In this document: positions 49,429 through 59,627 of the stretch, piece by piece
How the letters are laid out: the number at the start of each line of letters is the position of its first letter
Position numbering within the stretch: the first letter of the stretch is position 1
NCBI GenBank assembly: GCA_022578965.1
Contig: MU400586.1
Location: 1-64,000, forward strand
Origin: Xylaria sp. FL1777
Taxonomy: Eukaryota > Ascomycota > Sordariomycetes > Xylariales > Xylariaceae
Reading direction: 5' to 3'
Length of the DNA stretch: 64,000 bases
Program-made: the position numbers and the translations under genes
Notes under the pieces: model-generated
The model's database searches: none
Told to the model about the DNA's origin: nothing
What the model saw: only the letters and a program-made list of their open reading frames with translations

Positions 49429-50112
49429 TCACAGAATTCTCTTATAATGCTTCATATCCCACCCCTTGGCAAGCGCGCGCAGGGGGTCGGCATATTCAGC
49501 GAAACCCGGCGACTGTCCGAACTCGCGATGCTTCTCGAGAGACGGCCAACCAACAAAGAACACAAGCTCCTCGGTCTCGGGGTCCGCCTTCTGGACGCGA
49601 AAGGCGGACCTCACAACCCCAGGCTTAGCAAAGTCCTCGAGGATCGACTTCCCGCCCTCCCACGCCCTGACGAACTCGTCTTTCTTGTCGGCGGCCACCT
49701 GGACCCTGCCGACGCTGACCACGGGGCTCCGCAGCAGCGACTCCTCCTCCTCCTCCTCGCTAGTCTCGACGGGCGGGCGGGAGAAGACGTGGGCGTCGAG
49801 GTGGAAGTACTCGAGCCGGGAGAAGTCGAAGTGCGCGCCCAGGGGCGCCGAGCTGGCTGCGTACTCGTCGGCGGCCAGCCAGGCGCCGTGCTCGGCGCTG
49901 CTGGCCCAGTGCGCCGTCTCCAGCGCCACGCGCGGGTCCTCGACCTGCTGGAACAGGGCCACGCCGCGCGCTTCCCGATCCGTCGGCGCCGAGGGCGCGT
50001 TGCGGGCGACCCAGTCCGCCTGTGCGTCCAGCGCCCCCTCCAGCGCGGCCCTATTCGCCGGCGTGAACGTCTCCGACGAGCTCGTCAGCCAGGTGACGTT
50101 GGTGACAGGCAT
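49429..50112 (-). CDS. Dimeric alpha/beta-barrel (ABM-like) protein, two modules
   Basis: A single exon of 227 residues starts at the ATG of MPVTNVTWLTSS. A longer frame to 50154 adds only a basic, His-rich leader, so the inner Met is preferred. The layout suggests two ferredoxin-like halves: residues ~1-110 (ALFQQVEDPRVALETAHWAS, then EYFHLD) and ~125-227 (VSVGRVQVAADKKDEFVRAW, ELVFFVGWPSLEKHREFGQS). That pattern fits the antibiotic-biosynthesis-monooxygenase/stress-responsive A/B barrel superfamily. No substrate can be named; members may be cofactor-free oxygenases or structural. A Glu run joined by Ser-Leu separates the halves. The gene is strikingly GC-rich and strongly biased to G/C in the third codon position compared with its neighbours. 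Confidence 0.65.
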   Translation of the reverse strand: MPVTNVTWLTSSSETFTPANRAALEGALDAQADWVARNAPSAPTDREARGVALFQQVEDPRVALETAHWASSAEHGAWLAADEYAASSAPLGAHFDFSRLEYFHLDAHVFSRPPVETSEEEEEESLLRSPVVSVGRVQVAADKKDEFVRAWEGGKSILEDFAKPGVVRSAFRVQKADPETEELVFFVGWPSLEKHREFGQSPGFAEYADPLRALAKGWDMKHYKRIL

Positions 50113-51749
50113 TGCTGGTGGGTGGTGGGTGCGGATGATAAGCGGGCGTCTCACTCGGTACTTAGGTATCTCGATGTCTTTTTTTTTTCTTTCCCTGTAA
50201 GACTGATTACCTAGAGGGAGGGGTAGGTATTCGAGTGGCGGGGAGTTTTGGAATTAGGTGAGTTGAAGTTCTAGATAGAGGCTCTTTTTAATCCTATAGC
50301 ATAATCCAATAAGAAGAGTACCTACACTTGGTTAGGTAGTTTAGATATTTTCTAATAATAACTCGTTTTATAACTCAGCGTGCACGACAAAGTATTGGCG
50401 CTGGTCTTTCCAAATAATTGTGCAATGCTGACAGCCTCCCTAGTGTACTACTGTATGTAGGTATCGTGCTCAGCCCAGTGAGATGGGATGCCAATGCGTT
50501 TGGTGCTGTTAATTACCTAGATAAGTACCTTGCCTATTTGCCCACGTACCTGGTCGACTCCGCAGAGGAACTCGGAGAACAGAGAACAGTGAATTTGTAG
50601 GTGGGAAAATAGAGGGTTACATTACTCCAAGCTCTTTTTGGGGATTCGGTTGGGGTCACATCCTTACCTACTTAGCAATACAATTCTACACCATACTTCA
50701 CAACGTCATGGTTCTAGAATGCCCTCGCCGTTCTCCGTGACGTGCCCGCAGCGATGAATGATGTGTGGGCTCGGTATCTTTGACATATGCAGAACATACT
50801 TACACGTATGTGTCTGTCTACCCTCCGGTTTTCACTTAATTGGGGGCTCCCCGGCTCCCAATGAAGTTCGGGGTTACTCAACTCGGACGTGCCGGCGAAT
50901 CGCCGATTCCGGTTCAGAGAGTCACCGACCTAACTACCTATCTATTCCTGAGCACCGTTGAGACCTGCATTGGTCTCGCATAACGACCGTGTCACAAGCA
51001 TACGATCCTGAGGAGAGTTAGCTTGCCATCCAACTTATGTAAAACTACCTCGTCGCACTAACTTTGCTTTCTGATAAGATGATGAGCAAATAAACAAATA
51101 CACCATAGTCCTGCAAGCATCTGGAGATTCTGTCGTACGTAGTATACAGTACTTACCCCGGCCCTGCAACCAATGCTTATCCTGTTGCCATAAACGGTTG
51201 GTCCTGGCGTAATGGAGATACCCAGCTGGTATGTATCGTATACTGCGTATACGGGGGGCAATTCAGGTATGCAAGAGAGATACCTTCACGGCGCGCACGT
51301 ATGCACCGACATGGCGGAGACAACTTTCTTATCAAATACCGTTCTGCTCGTCTTGGTCAGCTTACTCCAACGAGATAAAGTGACCGGTGCACACATGGCG
51401 CTAAGGAGGATCATAGTTAATTCTATTCCTATTCCCGACTTGACACATCATATCCTGCGACTTTTCTTTTCTTTCTTTTTTTTGTTTTTTTTTTAAACTT
51501 TCTTGTCAGGCAAAGTCTATTTTTCTTGGCTTACCGGAGCCTCTTCCCCCCTTGTCATCGATGTGCGCATATGACCTTTGGTATATCTGGGATTGAATAT
51601 GTGGCTATGCAGGCCATTCTGGGTTGACGGCCACGACGAATTCTGGTGTACCGAGACTCGATTAGCATACTTCACTATGCGTAGATGATAACAGTAACCT
51701 TTGTTGACTGAAACGCCCAGATCCATGAGGATTATAGTGTACGTACATG

Positions 51750-51782
51750 TACGCAGTATTCCGCTTGACAAAATACTGCGTA
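51750..51782. repeat. Hairpin of two inverted TACGCAGTATT arms
   Basis: TACGCAGTATT (51750-51760) is followed after 11 bases by its exact reverse complement AATACTGCGTA (51772-51782). The stem is 11 base pairs. The arms contain the 9-mer found eleven times in the window. Confidence 0.85.
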
Positions 51783-52426
51783 GAAGCTTACCTACCCACT
51801 TCCTTCGCATCTGGGCATGGCAGAGCAGGGATCTAGTATACTAAGTGTGATCGGTACCTTGATCCAGATGCACGTCTCTCGCATGTACCTCTCAGCCTCT
51901 GATGGCAGCGAGCTATGCTGGAAAGTACCTAGCGTGGTGGTAAGTGCCTATCTTATTTGGCCCAAAGGAGAAAGGTTGATTTCAGTAGCTGCAGCAGCCA
52001 ATGATGGCCGGGTCTTATCCCACGCAATGAGCGGAAGTTTCCCTTTTTCTGGCGTTATCTATTGGCCAGACAGGATCACTTCAGCCTCCCCACACCCAAC
52101 GCAAAGGACGGAGCGTGGGTTCTTCATTATTACCACGCTGGGCCCCGGCTCTTTTCGCTCACCCCGACATGGATTACTTACACTAGTTTCGTCGTGTACG
52201 TACATATACGTAGTTCGATCGCTCATCATGATTTGGAAATTCGGAAGCAGAAAGGGGCTCCATTCGCTGCAAGCGGGCCATACAGTCCAGGGCAAATAGT
52301 GCCGGGGTTAGCTTACACCATTAGTGTACAGTCCTGACCGGCTGTGACCCGATTTCCATGTTTCCCGTTGTCCTCCCAGTTTGAGACTACTGTGCCATTC
52401 GATTCGACGGACAGCTGGATGGACGG

Positions 52427-52460
52427 GTGATTGATAGATTGATTGATGGGTTGATTGATG
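52427..52460. repeat. GATT/GATA microsatellite
   Basis: Imperfect tandem GATT units with GATA and GGTT variants, in gene-free DNA. Confidence 0.7.
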
Positions 52461-53486
52461 AGCCGTTGCATCTCGCTACTGGTTCAATCGGATAGAGCAC
52501 CCCTGCAGATCCCCCCATATTGAAGCCGGGCTGTCAACAAGAGGTACCACAAGTACCACAGCTTGACCAGATACTTGCGCATCATGGCATCTATACATAA
52601 CAGAAAGCGCAGCAGATAGGTAAGTTGCATGTACTCTGTATTGGTGCCAGTGCGCGTCGGTACACACGCACACATGATCTCACCTGAACCGTAACCAGCC
52701 GCTGATTGGCTGGCAAACTCTATTCAACGTAAAGTAGCTTTGGAGACCCTGCGTATTCGTACTTGAACCGAGTGCCTTTGAAGTGTCCCTCCTGCTTGTT
52801 GTGTTTGCGTTGTGCATACTGTCTATACATATGCCTGACCGCGCGCGAGGGAGGGCCACCCCGACGCATGCTGCTTGCTAACCAACTGTCTACTTCCATT
52901 ACCATTACCTCCAGTTCTCTCTACCTTACACTATTACTACTGCCAATGACATACTGCAGGCCGGGCATGCCTTAGTAGAGGCCCATGGTTTAGGTGGTGC
53001 GGGCTGGCTAGATCCTTCGAACGACTAATAAGCCAGGGTAGGTTTTTAATAATAGCTTTTTTCCATAATACGTACAAATAGCTTCGTCCGAGTCGCCTTT
53101 ATCATCGCACGATCCTCCGATTCCCCTTCTTTCTTCCCTCCCCTTTTCTGCTTCTTCCCTCTCCGTTCTCCATCTTTTTTTTTTGTCTTACCTATCTCGT
53201 CATCAAGATTGCACACAGGCACACAGGCACACAGCCCCAAAGAGTTCTCATCTTTCCGTGAACGTCGGCTGCCATTATTGATTAGATATCGTGTACCCAG
53301 TCTCGACTCCTCGTCGTTACCAATATACGCCTCACTTAATCCAAAACAAGAACTGTCGGCTCAATTGGCGTAAACTTTTCAACGTGTCCTACTCTACCAA
53401 CTACATAGGTGCTCGAAGGTTGCTATAATTTCGAACAGCGCTTATTGGGGATACCCCCCTCTAGAGGCTTATCTTGGCCGCAGCTC

Positions 53487-55128
53487 ATGACTCGCATTCC
53501 AGCTACTCCCGAAAGCTCGTCTTCGGAAATGTCCAGACTCACGAATGGCTTCCACGCGGTGGAGGTGAACGGGAATGGGCACACGAATGGAAATTCTAAG
53601 AGCAATGGAGGAAGCAGGTCATCAAGCGAGAGCGATGGGTTTCGATCTGGACGTAGAAAGTCGATTCCTATGATGCCCCCTTTCATGGTCTCAGCACCAG
53701 GCAAAGTCATTGTGTTTGGAGAGCACGCTGTGGTGCACGGCAAGGTATGTAACTGGCGAGGTCTAGCAACACACAGTCGCGCACCCTCTTCCACTCTTAA
53801 GATCTTGTTCGAGTGAAGAAAACTGACCAATCCTCGCCACCCAGGCTGCCATTGCCGCTTCAATCTCTCTACGCTCCTACCTTCACGTAACGACGCTATC
53901 TAAATCGCGACGCACTATTACCCTTAGATTCCCCGACATTGATCTCGTACATTCGTGGCATATCGACGACCTCCCCTGGGAACTGTTTTCCCATCCAACC
54001 AAGAAAAAGTACTACTATGATCTCGTTACGAGTCTCGATCCCGAATTACTGGCTGCTATCCAGCCATATCTCGCCGATGTCTCATCCGACAAGCCTCCTA
54101 CTGAGCGCAAGATCCACCAAAACTCGGCAGCGTGCTTTTTGTATCTCTTCCTCTCTTTAGGTTCACAGAAGTTCCATGGCTGCATATATACGTTGCGATC
54201 TACGATACCTATCGGTGCTGGTCTAGGAAGCAGCGCATCAATTGCCGTCTGCTTGTCCGCCGCACTCTTATTACAGATCCGCACCCTGTCAGGGCCACAC
54301 CCTGACCAGCCCTCAGACGAAGCACGCCTGCAAATAGAAAGGATAAACCGTTGGGCTTTTGTGGCAGAGATGGCCATCCATGGAAATCCCTCGGGTGTCG
54401 ACAATACTGTTTCTACACAAGGCAAGGCCGTGGTCTTCCAGCGAACCGACTACGACAAGCCCCCTGTCGTGACACCATTATGGGACTTCCCCGAGCTCCC
54501 ACTGCTCTTGGTGGATACGCGTACACCGAAATCAACAGCCGCAGAGGTTGCCAAAGTAGCCAGATTAAAGAATACCCATCAGAAACTCGTAGGCAGCATC
54601 CTCGACGCAGTCGATAAAGTGACCAGAACTGCCGAGGGCCTCATCGACGAGGATGACTTTGATGCCAAAGAAGACGAAAGCCTCAGGCGGATGGGCGAAC
54701 TGATTTCCATCAACCACGGCTTGCTTGCTTCTCTGGGTGTCTCGCATCCTCGGCTTGAGCGTATACGAGAGCTCATTGACTTCCAGGGGCTGGGGTGGAC
54801 GAAGCTGACAGGTGCCGGAGGCGGTGGGTGTTCCATAACATTAATGAAGCCCGGGGTGTCAAAGGATAAACTAGACGCGCTGCAAGAGCAGCTCGATACA
54901 GAAGGCTATTCACAGTTCAAGACAACGCTAGGTGGAGACGGTATTGGCGTCCTATGGCCTGCGGTGCTGAAGAACGGATTAGATGAGGATGACGAGGGCG
55001 GTATGGAGATCGATCTTGACAAGTTCCTCAACGCCCCCGGTACGGAGGGTGTAGAAAAGCTGGTTGGTGTCCACGGGGGAACCGGCGAAAGAGAAGGATG
55101 GAAGTTCTGGAGGGTAGAAAGCCGATAA
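53487..55128 (+). CDS. erg12: Mevalonate kinase
   Basis: Exons 53487-53744 and 53845-55128 give 513 residues. The intron (gtatgt..cag) lies between VVHGK and AAIAASISL. GHMP kinase motifs are present: motif 1 SAPGKVIVFGEHAVVHGK, motif 2 TIPIGAGLGSSASIAV (phosphate loop) and motif 3 KLTGAGGGGCSITL. The catalytic Asp lies in HGNPSGVDNTVSTQGKAVVF. The enzyme phosphorylates mevalonate with ATP in the cytosol, leading to farnesyl diphosphate, ergosterol and protein prenyl groups. It is longer than yeast Erg12 (443) mainly through a disordered Asn/Gly/Ser-rich N-terminus and an acidic insert near the end (DEDDEGGMEIDLDKF). The start is the first in-frame ATG; the next, at 53529 (MSRLTNGF), is equally possible. 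Confidence 0.95.
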
Positions 55129-55895
55129 CGACTGCAGACTTAAAGAATATGGTCATCGTTTCGCTCTTTCGTACTCTTTGCCTTCTAACCCGGGTGCTTC
55201 AAGCCAGTATAGCTCCTCTGAGCAGTTTCACAACCGATTCACAGCATATTATCACGGGAAGCTGCGGATCGTATTGTATCATTATTCCGGGAATCCGGGG
55301 ATATACAAGGGGGGGGGGGGATATTTAGCATGCATACATGGAGTATAGTTAGATGAAGGGCTCGATTTTCTCAAGCCTTTGACAGCTGGCATAGTTAACT
55401 ACAGTACAATTCGTACTAATAAGAGTTGTACTACCTCTTACCAACGTTGCATATGCATAGTGAGCTGATGCAAAGCTGGTACCACTTGAGCTTGGTGATC
55501 TAACTAATATATCTTTGGTCAAGTCTGGACATACGTTTATCAGATGATGGCGGACAAAGCGCAAAGTGGGAAGTGAGAAGTTACGGGGGAATAGGAGCTT
55601 GGGAATGTTTGGATGTTTGGTTGCTTTTGGTTCGCCGAAGGAGAGAGGGGTTGACAGTCGACAGTTGCAGTTTGGGGATGCTTTCGGGGTTGCTAAGAGA
55701 CGGGAAGTACTTAGGTACTTAGTTAGGTACGCAGTAGTATTACCCAACCAACCCCACCACGTACCTCGTACCACATCCCACCATCCCGCTATCCCGCTAA
55801 TCATTCGACCTTGCATCCAATCTACTGCACCACAACCATCATCGTCTTCCTCGCTTCGCTCTCTCTCTCTCGCTGCTTTTCGGCCGCCCGCAGCA
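55129..55895. other. Spacer between two plus-strand genes
   Basis: The spacer contains a 12-base G run (55309-55320), an AGGTACTTAG repeat block and one TACGCAGTA copy (55728). A CTCT-rich stretch just upstream of 55896 is the leader of the next gene. No gene is seen. Confidence 0.55.
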
Positions 55896-57725
55896 ATGCC
55901 CCCGAAGAACAAGGGTGCCAGTTCCAAGGCAAAAGAGGCTGAAGGTGAGTCGGTTTTCGGTTGATGTTTGCCGGGCACGTTCCTGGCCAATCGTCAGAGC
56001 TCGCTCCCGCTTATGGCTTGCATTCCAGGCTTGCATTCCGAGCCTCGCTACCTGCATGATTGTGACGAACATGGCAGATTAATTTCACCAACTGACTAGT
56101 GCTTGTCTTGTTCAGCGAAGCAACAAGTGCCCGTACAGCAGCCGCCAAAACAGCCCCAGACCATTCGTGATCTCGAGTGGCAGCAATACTGGTCTACGAA
56201 CCCGATCCACAAGATAGTCGAAGAGCAGGGCTTTACCAGCCTAAGCCCCGCCGATAAACGAACATACCTCAACCTAGAGCTAGCTAGAGGCACCGGCCAA
56301 ACCGACGCCCTCTCCAAGAAGGGCCAGCGCGAGTTCTGGAAACAACTAAGCGAAGCGAACGTACCGCTGCGCAGCGCACTAAGACCGAAAGACGATCAGT
56401 GGGGCCGCGACAGAAACGGCCGGGACATAGGCGATTATACGCCTGAGGAGTACGCCGCATACGAACAAAAGAAGTCGAGGATAAGCGAATTAGACCTTGA
56501 GAGCACTTTCTTTAGGCGCGACAGGGAGAGGGCGCATTTCAAGACAAAGAACCCAGTCACTGGGGAGGCATATACCATCACCGACGACGACATAAAGGCC
56601 GAGAAAGAACGGCGCCAAGAAATGGCGGCTCTTCGCAGCGAATTGTACGGCGCAAAGCTGAATACCTACACAAATGATCCCGAATGGGACGATGTCGTTC
56701 CTATACCGCAGGACGAACCGGAGGGCGCATTGGCGGCCATCGCGTATGCTGAAGACTATGCAGAGGGTATGCATCGTTCTAAGCAACGAGCTCTATATAT
56801 CGCTCGTTGTGAGTGGGAAACCGGTGGCTAATACGGTACTGCAGCAATGGCCTATCTCCGTGCTGTCATGGTAGTCAAGGAGCATACACCACGCTGTCTG
56901 CGATTAACAGAGCACATTATTGACATGAACCCAGCACACTACACGGTGTGGCTTTACCGCTTCGATATCGTCAAAGCACTGAACATCCCAATCCCAGATG
57001 AATTAGAGTGGTTGAATGATGTATCGCTCGAACACTTGAAGAACTATCAGATATGGCACCACCGACAGTTACTATTAGATATTTACTACCCTACACTACA
57101 ATCAGACGGGGATGCTGTGGCAGCGCTCGCCGCCGATGAGCATAGCTTTCTAGCGGATATTCTAGAGAGAGACACGAAGAACTACCATGTATGGAGTTAT
57201 CGGCAGTATCTTGTGCGCAAGCTAGGACTGTGGGATTCGGTCGACGAGATGCGTAGCATCGAGTTACTGCTTAGTAAAGATGTGCGGAATAATTCGGCGT
57301 GGTCACACCGGTTCTTCTTAGTATTTAGCAACCCAGAACAAAGCACGCCAGACTCACACAGTACCGAGTATGACCCCAAGGTCCCTATTGACATCACCAA
57401 TCGCGAGGTCGCCTACGCCCAGGAGAAGATTATATTAGCCCCTCAGAACCAGAGCCCCTGGAATTATCTCCGCGGCGCGCTCGTCAAGGGAGGCCAGCCA
57501 TTAGGGACCGTGCGCGAGTTCACGGAGACTTTTGTCTCAGCTCTAGGAGAGGGTGAAGAAAAAGAGGAGGTTCGCAGCTCGCATGCCTTAGACTTGTTAG
57601 CTGACATATACAAGGAGGCGGGCGAGAAAGCGAAGGCCGATCTGTGCCTGCGCCGACTTGGCGAGAAGTGGGATCGTATACGAGAGGCCTATTGGGCATA
57701 TAGACGAAGAAAGCTAGAAGAATAA
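55896..57725 (+). CDS. ram2: Protein farnesyl/geranylgeranyltransferase type I alpha subunit, N-terminally extended
   Basis: Exons 55896-55944, 56116-56766 and 56845-57725 give 526 residues. The C-terminal ~310 residues are the alpha subunit proper, from PEWDDVVPIPQDEPEGALAA. Its five prenyltransferase alpha repeats are NPAHYTVWLYRFDIVKAL, NYQIWHHRQLLLD, NYHVWSYRQYLVRKL, NNSAWSHRFFLV and NQSPWNYLRGALV. With a beta subunit it forms the cytosolic enzyme that attaches farnesyl (or geranylgeranyl) to CaaX cysteines. The first ~210 residues are an extension: a Lys/Pro/Gln-rich start, then IRDLEWQQYWSTNPIHKIVE and a charged helical region. I recognise no domain in it, but it seems familiar from other Sordariomycete orthologues. 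The frame is open across both introns, so it looks genuine, unless a second promoter starts at the inner Met of MAALRSELYG. Confidence 0.88.
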
Positions 57726-58427
57726 GATCTTCGAGGCTCTACTACATTGATTATGAGAGGGACTCGGCGAGGACATTGGCAGAAACCCGTTTCATTCTCC
57801 GACGATTGGCTATGTAAGAGAACATCTCCCTAAAAAATGTACAGGAGTAAATAGTTGTGCCACAGAAAATCAATTTGAGCACATGTCAGAAGAGTTACTA
57901 TTGTACCCTGGTATTGCGCAGATCCGAAACACGATATCAAGCAGGAAATACGGAATGATACTGTCACAACAGATAGCTGAATAATATATGGTATGGCTAC
58001 GTTCATACGGGTTTTATTTCACTTGTGTGTTATATGTGCCGTGCGCCAAATCTCTTCACTCTAGACGATATAGTGTATGTAGTATATGGCTTCTCTCTTC
58101 CTTCTAGATATATATAGGGACCGCCTCAACCATCAGTAGCAGTCCTTAGGTTGCCATTCATCATGGCAGCGTGCAAAAACGATCCAGTGCCCATTGTATC
58201 CCTTAAGTTCTCCCTAAACTGCGTTCCAACGCCAGAAGACAGACATATGTTTTTCCTCACCTAATTCCCAGCTACCCCTTTACCCTTCTCCCGATCTTCC
58301 TCCTCTTTTCGTCCTTGTATAAAAAAAAAAAAACGAACTCCAACCTTTTAATTCGTTACTTGACTCGATCATTCGCTCCCTTTTCTTTTGTTCCCTCTCC
58401 TTCTCCTTTTACTCGCCCAACTCAGAC
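57726..58427. other. Convergent intergenic region
   Basis: About 700 bases with the 3' flanks of the transferase and dehydratase genes. It contains an A run at 58321-58333 and pyrimidine-rich DNA. No gene is seen. Confidence 0.55.
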
Positions 58428-59627
58428 TCACACCCCAAACTGCTCGCGATAAGCACCCAGCAAACCAAAAGAGATGCTCGACCCGCCACACACAACAAGC
58501 ACGACGTTCATCCTCCCCCAGCGCTCGTCGTCCGCGTCGGGCGCCAGCGCCGCGCGCAGTATCGCCTCGCTGTTATACGCGCTCGCCAGCGTTGCGCCGC
58601 AGGAGACCTCGACGAGCAGGCGCGCGTCGTCGAGGAAGCGCGCGCACGCGGACACGGCGTCCGCGTCGGAGACGACGACGCTCGTGAGATGTGTTGTAGC
58701 CCCCCCTTTCGAGCCCAGACTCGTGCTGCTGGGGTCTATGGGTTTGGAAGGAGGAGGAGGGGAAGGAAACGTAAAGGTCGTCGCGCCGCACGTCTCGGCC
58801 CAGCGGTACGTCTGCGCCGAGACGCGCGGCGCCCCCAGACTCGTCGCCACGCTCGTTATCCCCGGGATCGTGACGTGCGCGCCCGCGCGGATGCTGGCGG
58901 CCAGGGAGTCTGCGCCTGCGGTCTCTAGGGCGAGGACCGCGGGGCGGGATCTGGGGATGGTGGAGGTGGAGGTGGAGGTGGAGGTAGAAGAAGATGAGGA
59001 TGAGGAAGAGGAGTTGTAGTTTCTCTCTATGCCCTCCATCACGCCGTTCAGTAGCCCGCCGCCGCCGACATTGCACACGATGGCGTCGATGGCCCCGTCC
59101 CCTCCCCCGGCCCCGTCCCTGCCGAAGAACCCCTTCGCCTCGAGCGCCGCTAGCTCGTCGACGAGCGTCGCGTTGCCGTCCCAGACGTCCGGGTCGTCGA
59201 AGGGCGGGACGTAGACGCCGTCCGGGTCGCTCGCCGCCGCGGCCCGGCAGTGGGCGTCGGCCTCGGGCCACACGTTGCCGGCGCGGTGCGGCGTGGCGCC
59301 GAGGGCCGCCAGTTTCGCGAGCACGAGCTCGGGCGTCCGCGAGGGCAGGAACACGTCGCAGGGCTGGCCCAGGGTCCGCGCGGCCTCGGCACAAGCGAGC
59401 CCGGCGTTGCCGCCGCTGCTGCAGTAGAAGTGCGTGCGCCCCGTGCTCGAGGACTGCAGGGCGCGCGACATCAGCGTCCCGACCCCGCGCGACTTGAACG
59501 ACCCCGACGGCTGCAGGTTCTCGAGCTTCAGGTATATGTTGCAGCCTGTTGCCCGGGACAGCTCCCGCGACGGGATGCAGGGCGTCTCTATGTGGAGCTT
59601 GGGCAGGTCTGGCACGTATGAACCCAT
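58428..59627 (-). CDS. L-serine/threonine dehydratase, PLP-dependent
   Basis: A single-exon frame of 399 residues. It follows the cytosolic serine dehydratase plan: LHIETPCIPSRELSR, then LKLENLQPSGSFKSRG with the PLP Schiff-base Lys, the phosphate/serine loop SSGGNAGLACAEA, and the Gly-rich PLP phosphate cradle CNVGGGGLLNGV. The C-terminal segment VVCGGSSISFGLL carries the conserved Ser that contacts the pyridine nitrogen. It deaminates L-serine and L-threonine to pyruvate and 2-oxobutyrate in the cytosol. Relatives have about 330-340 residues; the extra length is due to a Ser/Thr run just after GIERNYN and a Pro/Ser-rich insert before a VVVSDADAV motif. The coding DNA is extremely GC-rich. 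The frame runs intact to the stop, so it is read as functional. Confidence 0.93.
   Translation of the reverse strand: MGSYVPDLPKLHIETPCIPSRELSRATGCNIYLKLENLQPSGSFKSRGVGTLMSRALQSSSTGRTHFYCSSGGNAGLACAEAARTLGQPCDVFLPSRTPELVLAKLAALGATPHRAGNVWPEADAHCRAAAASDPDGVYVPPFDDPDVWDGNATLVDELAALEAKGFFGRDGAGGGDGAIDAIVCNVGGGGLLNGVMEGIERNYNSSSSSSSSSTSTSTSTSTIPRSRPAVLALETAGADSLAASIRAGAHVTIPGITSVATSLGAPRVSAQTYRWAETCGATTFTFPSPPPPSKPIDPSSTSLGSKGGATTHLTSVVVSDADAVSACARFLDDARLLVEVSCGATLASAYNSEAILRAALAPDADDERWGRMNVVLVVCGGSSISFGLLGAYREQFGV
58960..59016. repeat. In-frame GGAGGT/GAGGAT hexanucleotide repeat inside the dehydratase
   Basis: GGAGGT-type repeats turn into GAAGAT/GAGGAT units. On the coding (minus) strand they encode a Ser and then Ser-Thr run of about 20 residues inside the enzyme. 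Length changes of six bases would keep the frame. Confidence 0.8.

Larger units (their letters stand above)
50113..53486. other. Intergenic, 3.4 kb
   Basis: No gene is supported. Contents include three TACGCAGTA copies (51241, 51750, 51774), two of which form a hairpin, a GATT microsatellite (52427-52460), T-rich runs (51470-51495), and a CACACAGG tandem repeat (53213-53233). The last ~250 bases are pyrimidine-rich and fit the 5' leader and promoter of mevalonate kinase. Confidence 0.55.

Noticed and set aside
49381..50214. Plus-strand frames of 244-277 codons antisense to the ABM-like gene
   Set aside because: They mirror the coding gene in a GC-rich segment and contain no recognisable domain.
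45466..57725. The prenylation-linked genes as a secondary-metabolite biosynthetic cluster
   Set aside because: All are single-copy housekeeping-type genes with ribosomal and unrelated genes between them; no synthase, tailoring enzyme, transporter or pathway regulator is present.
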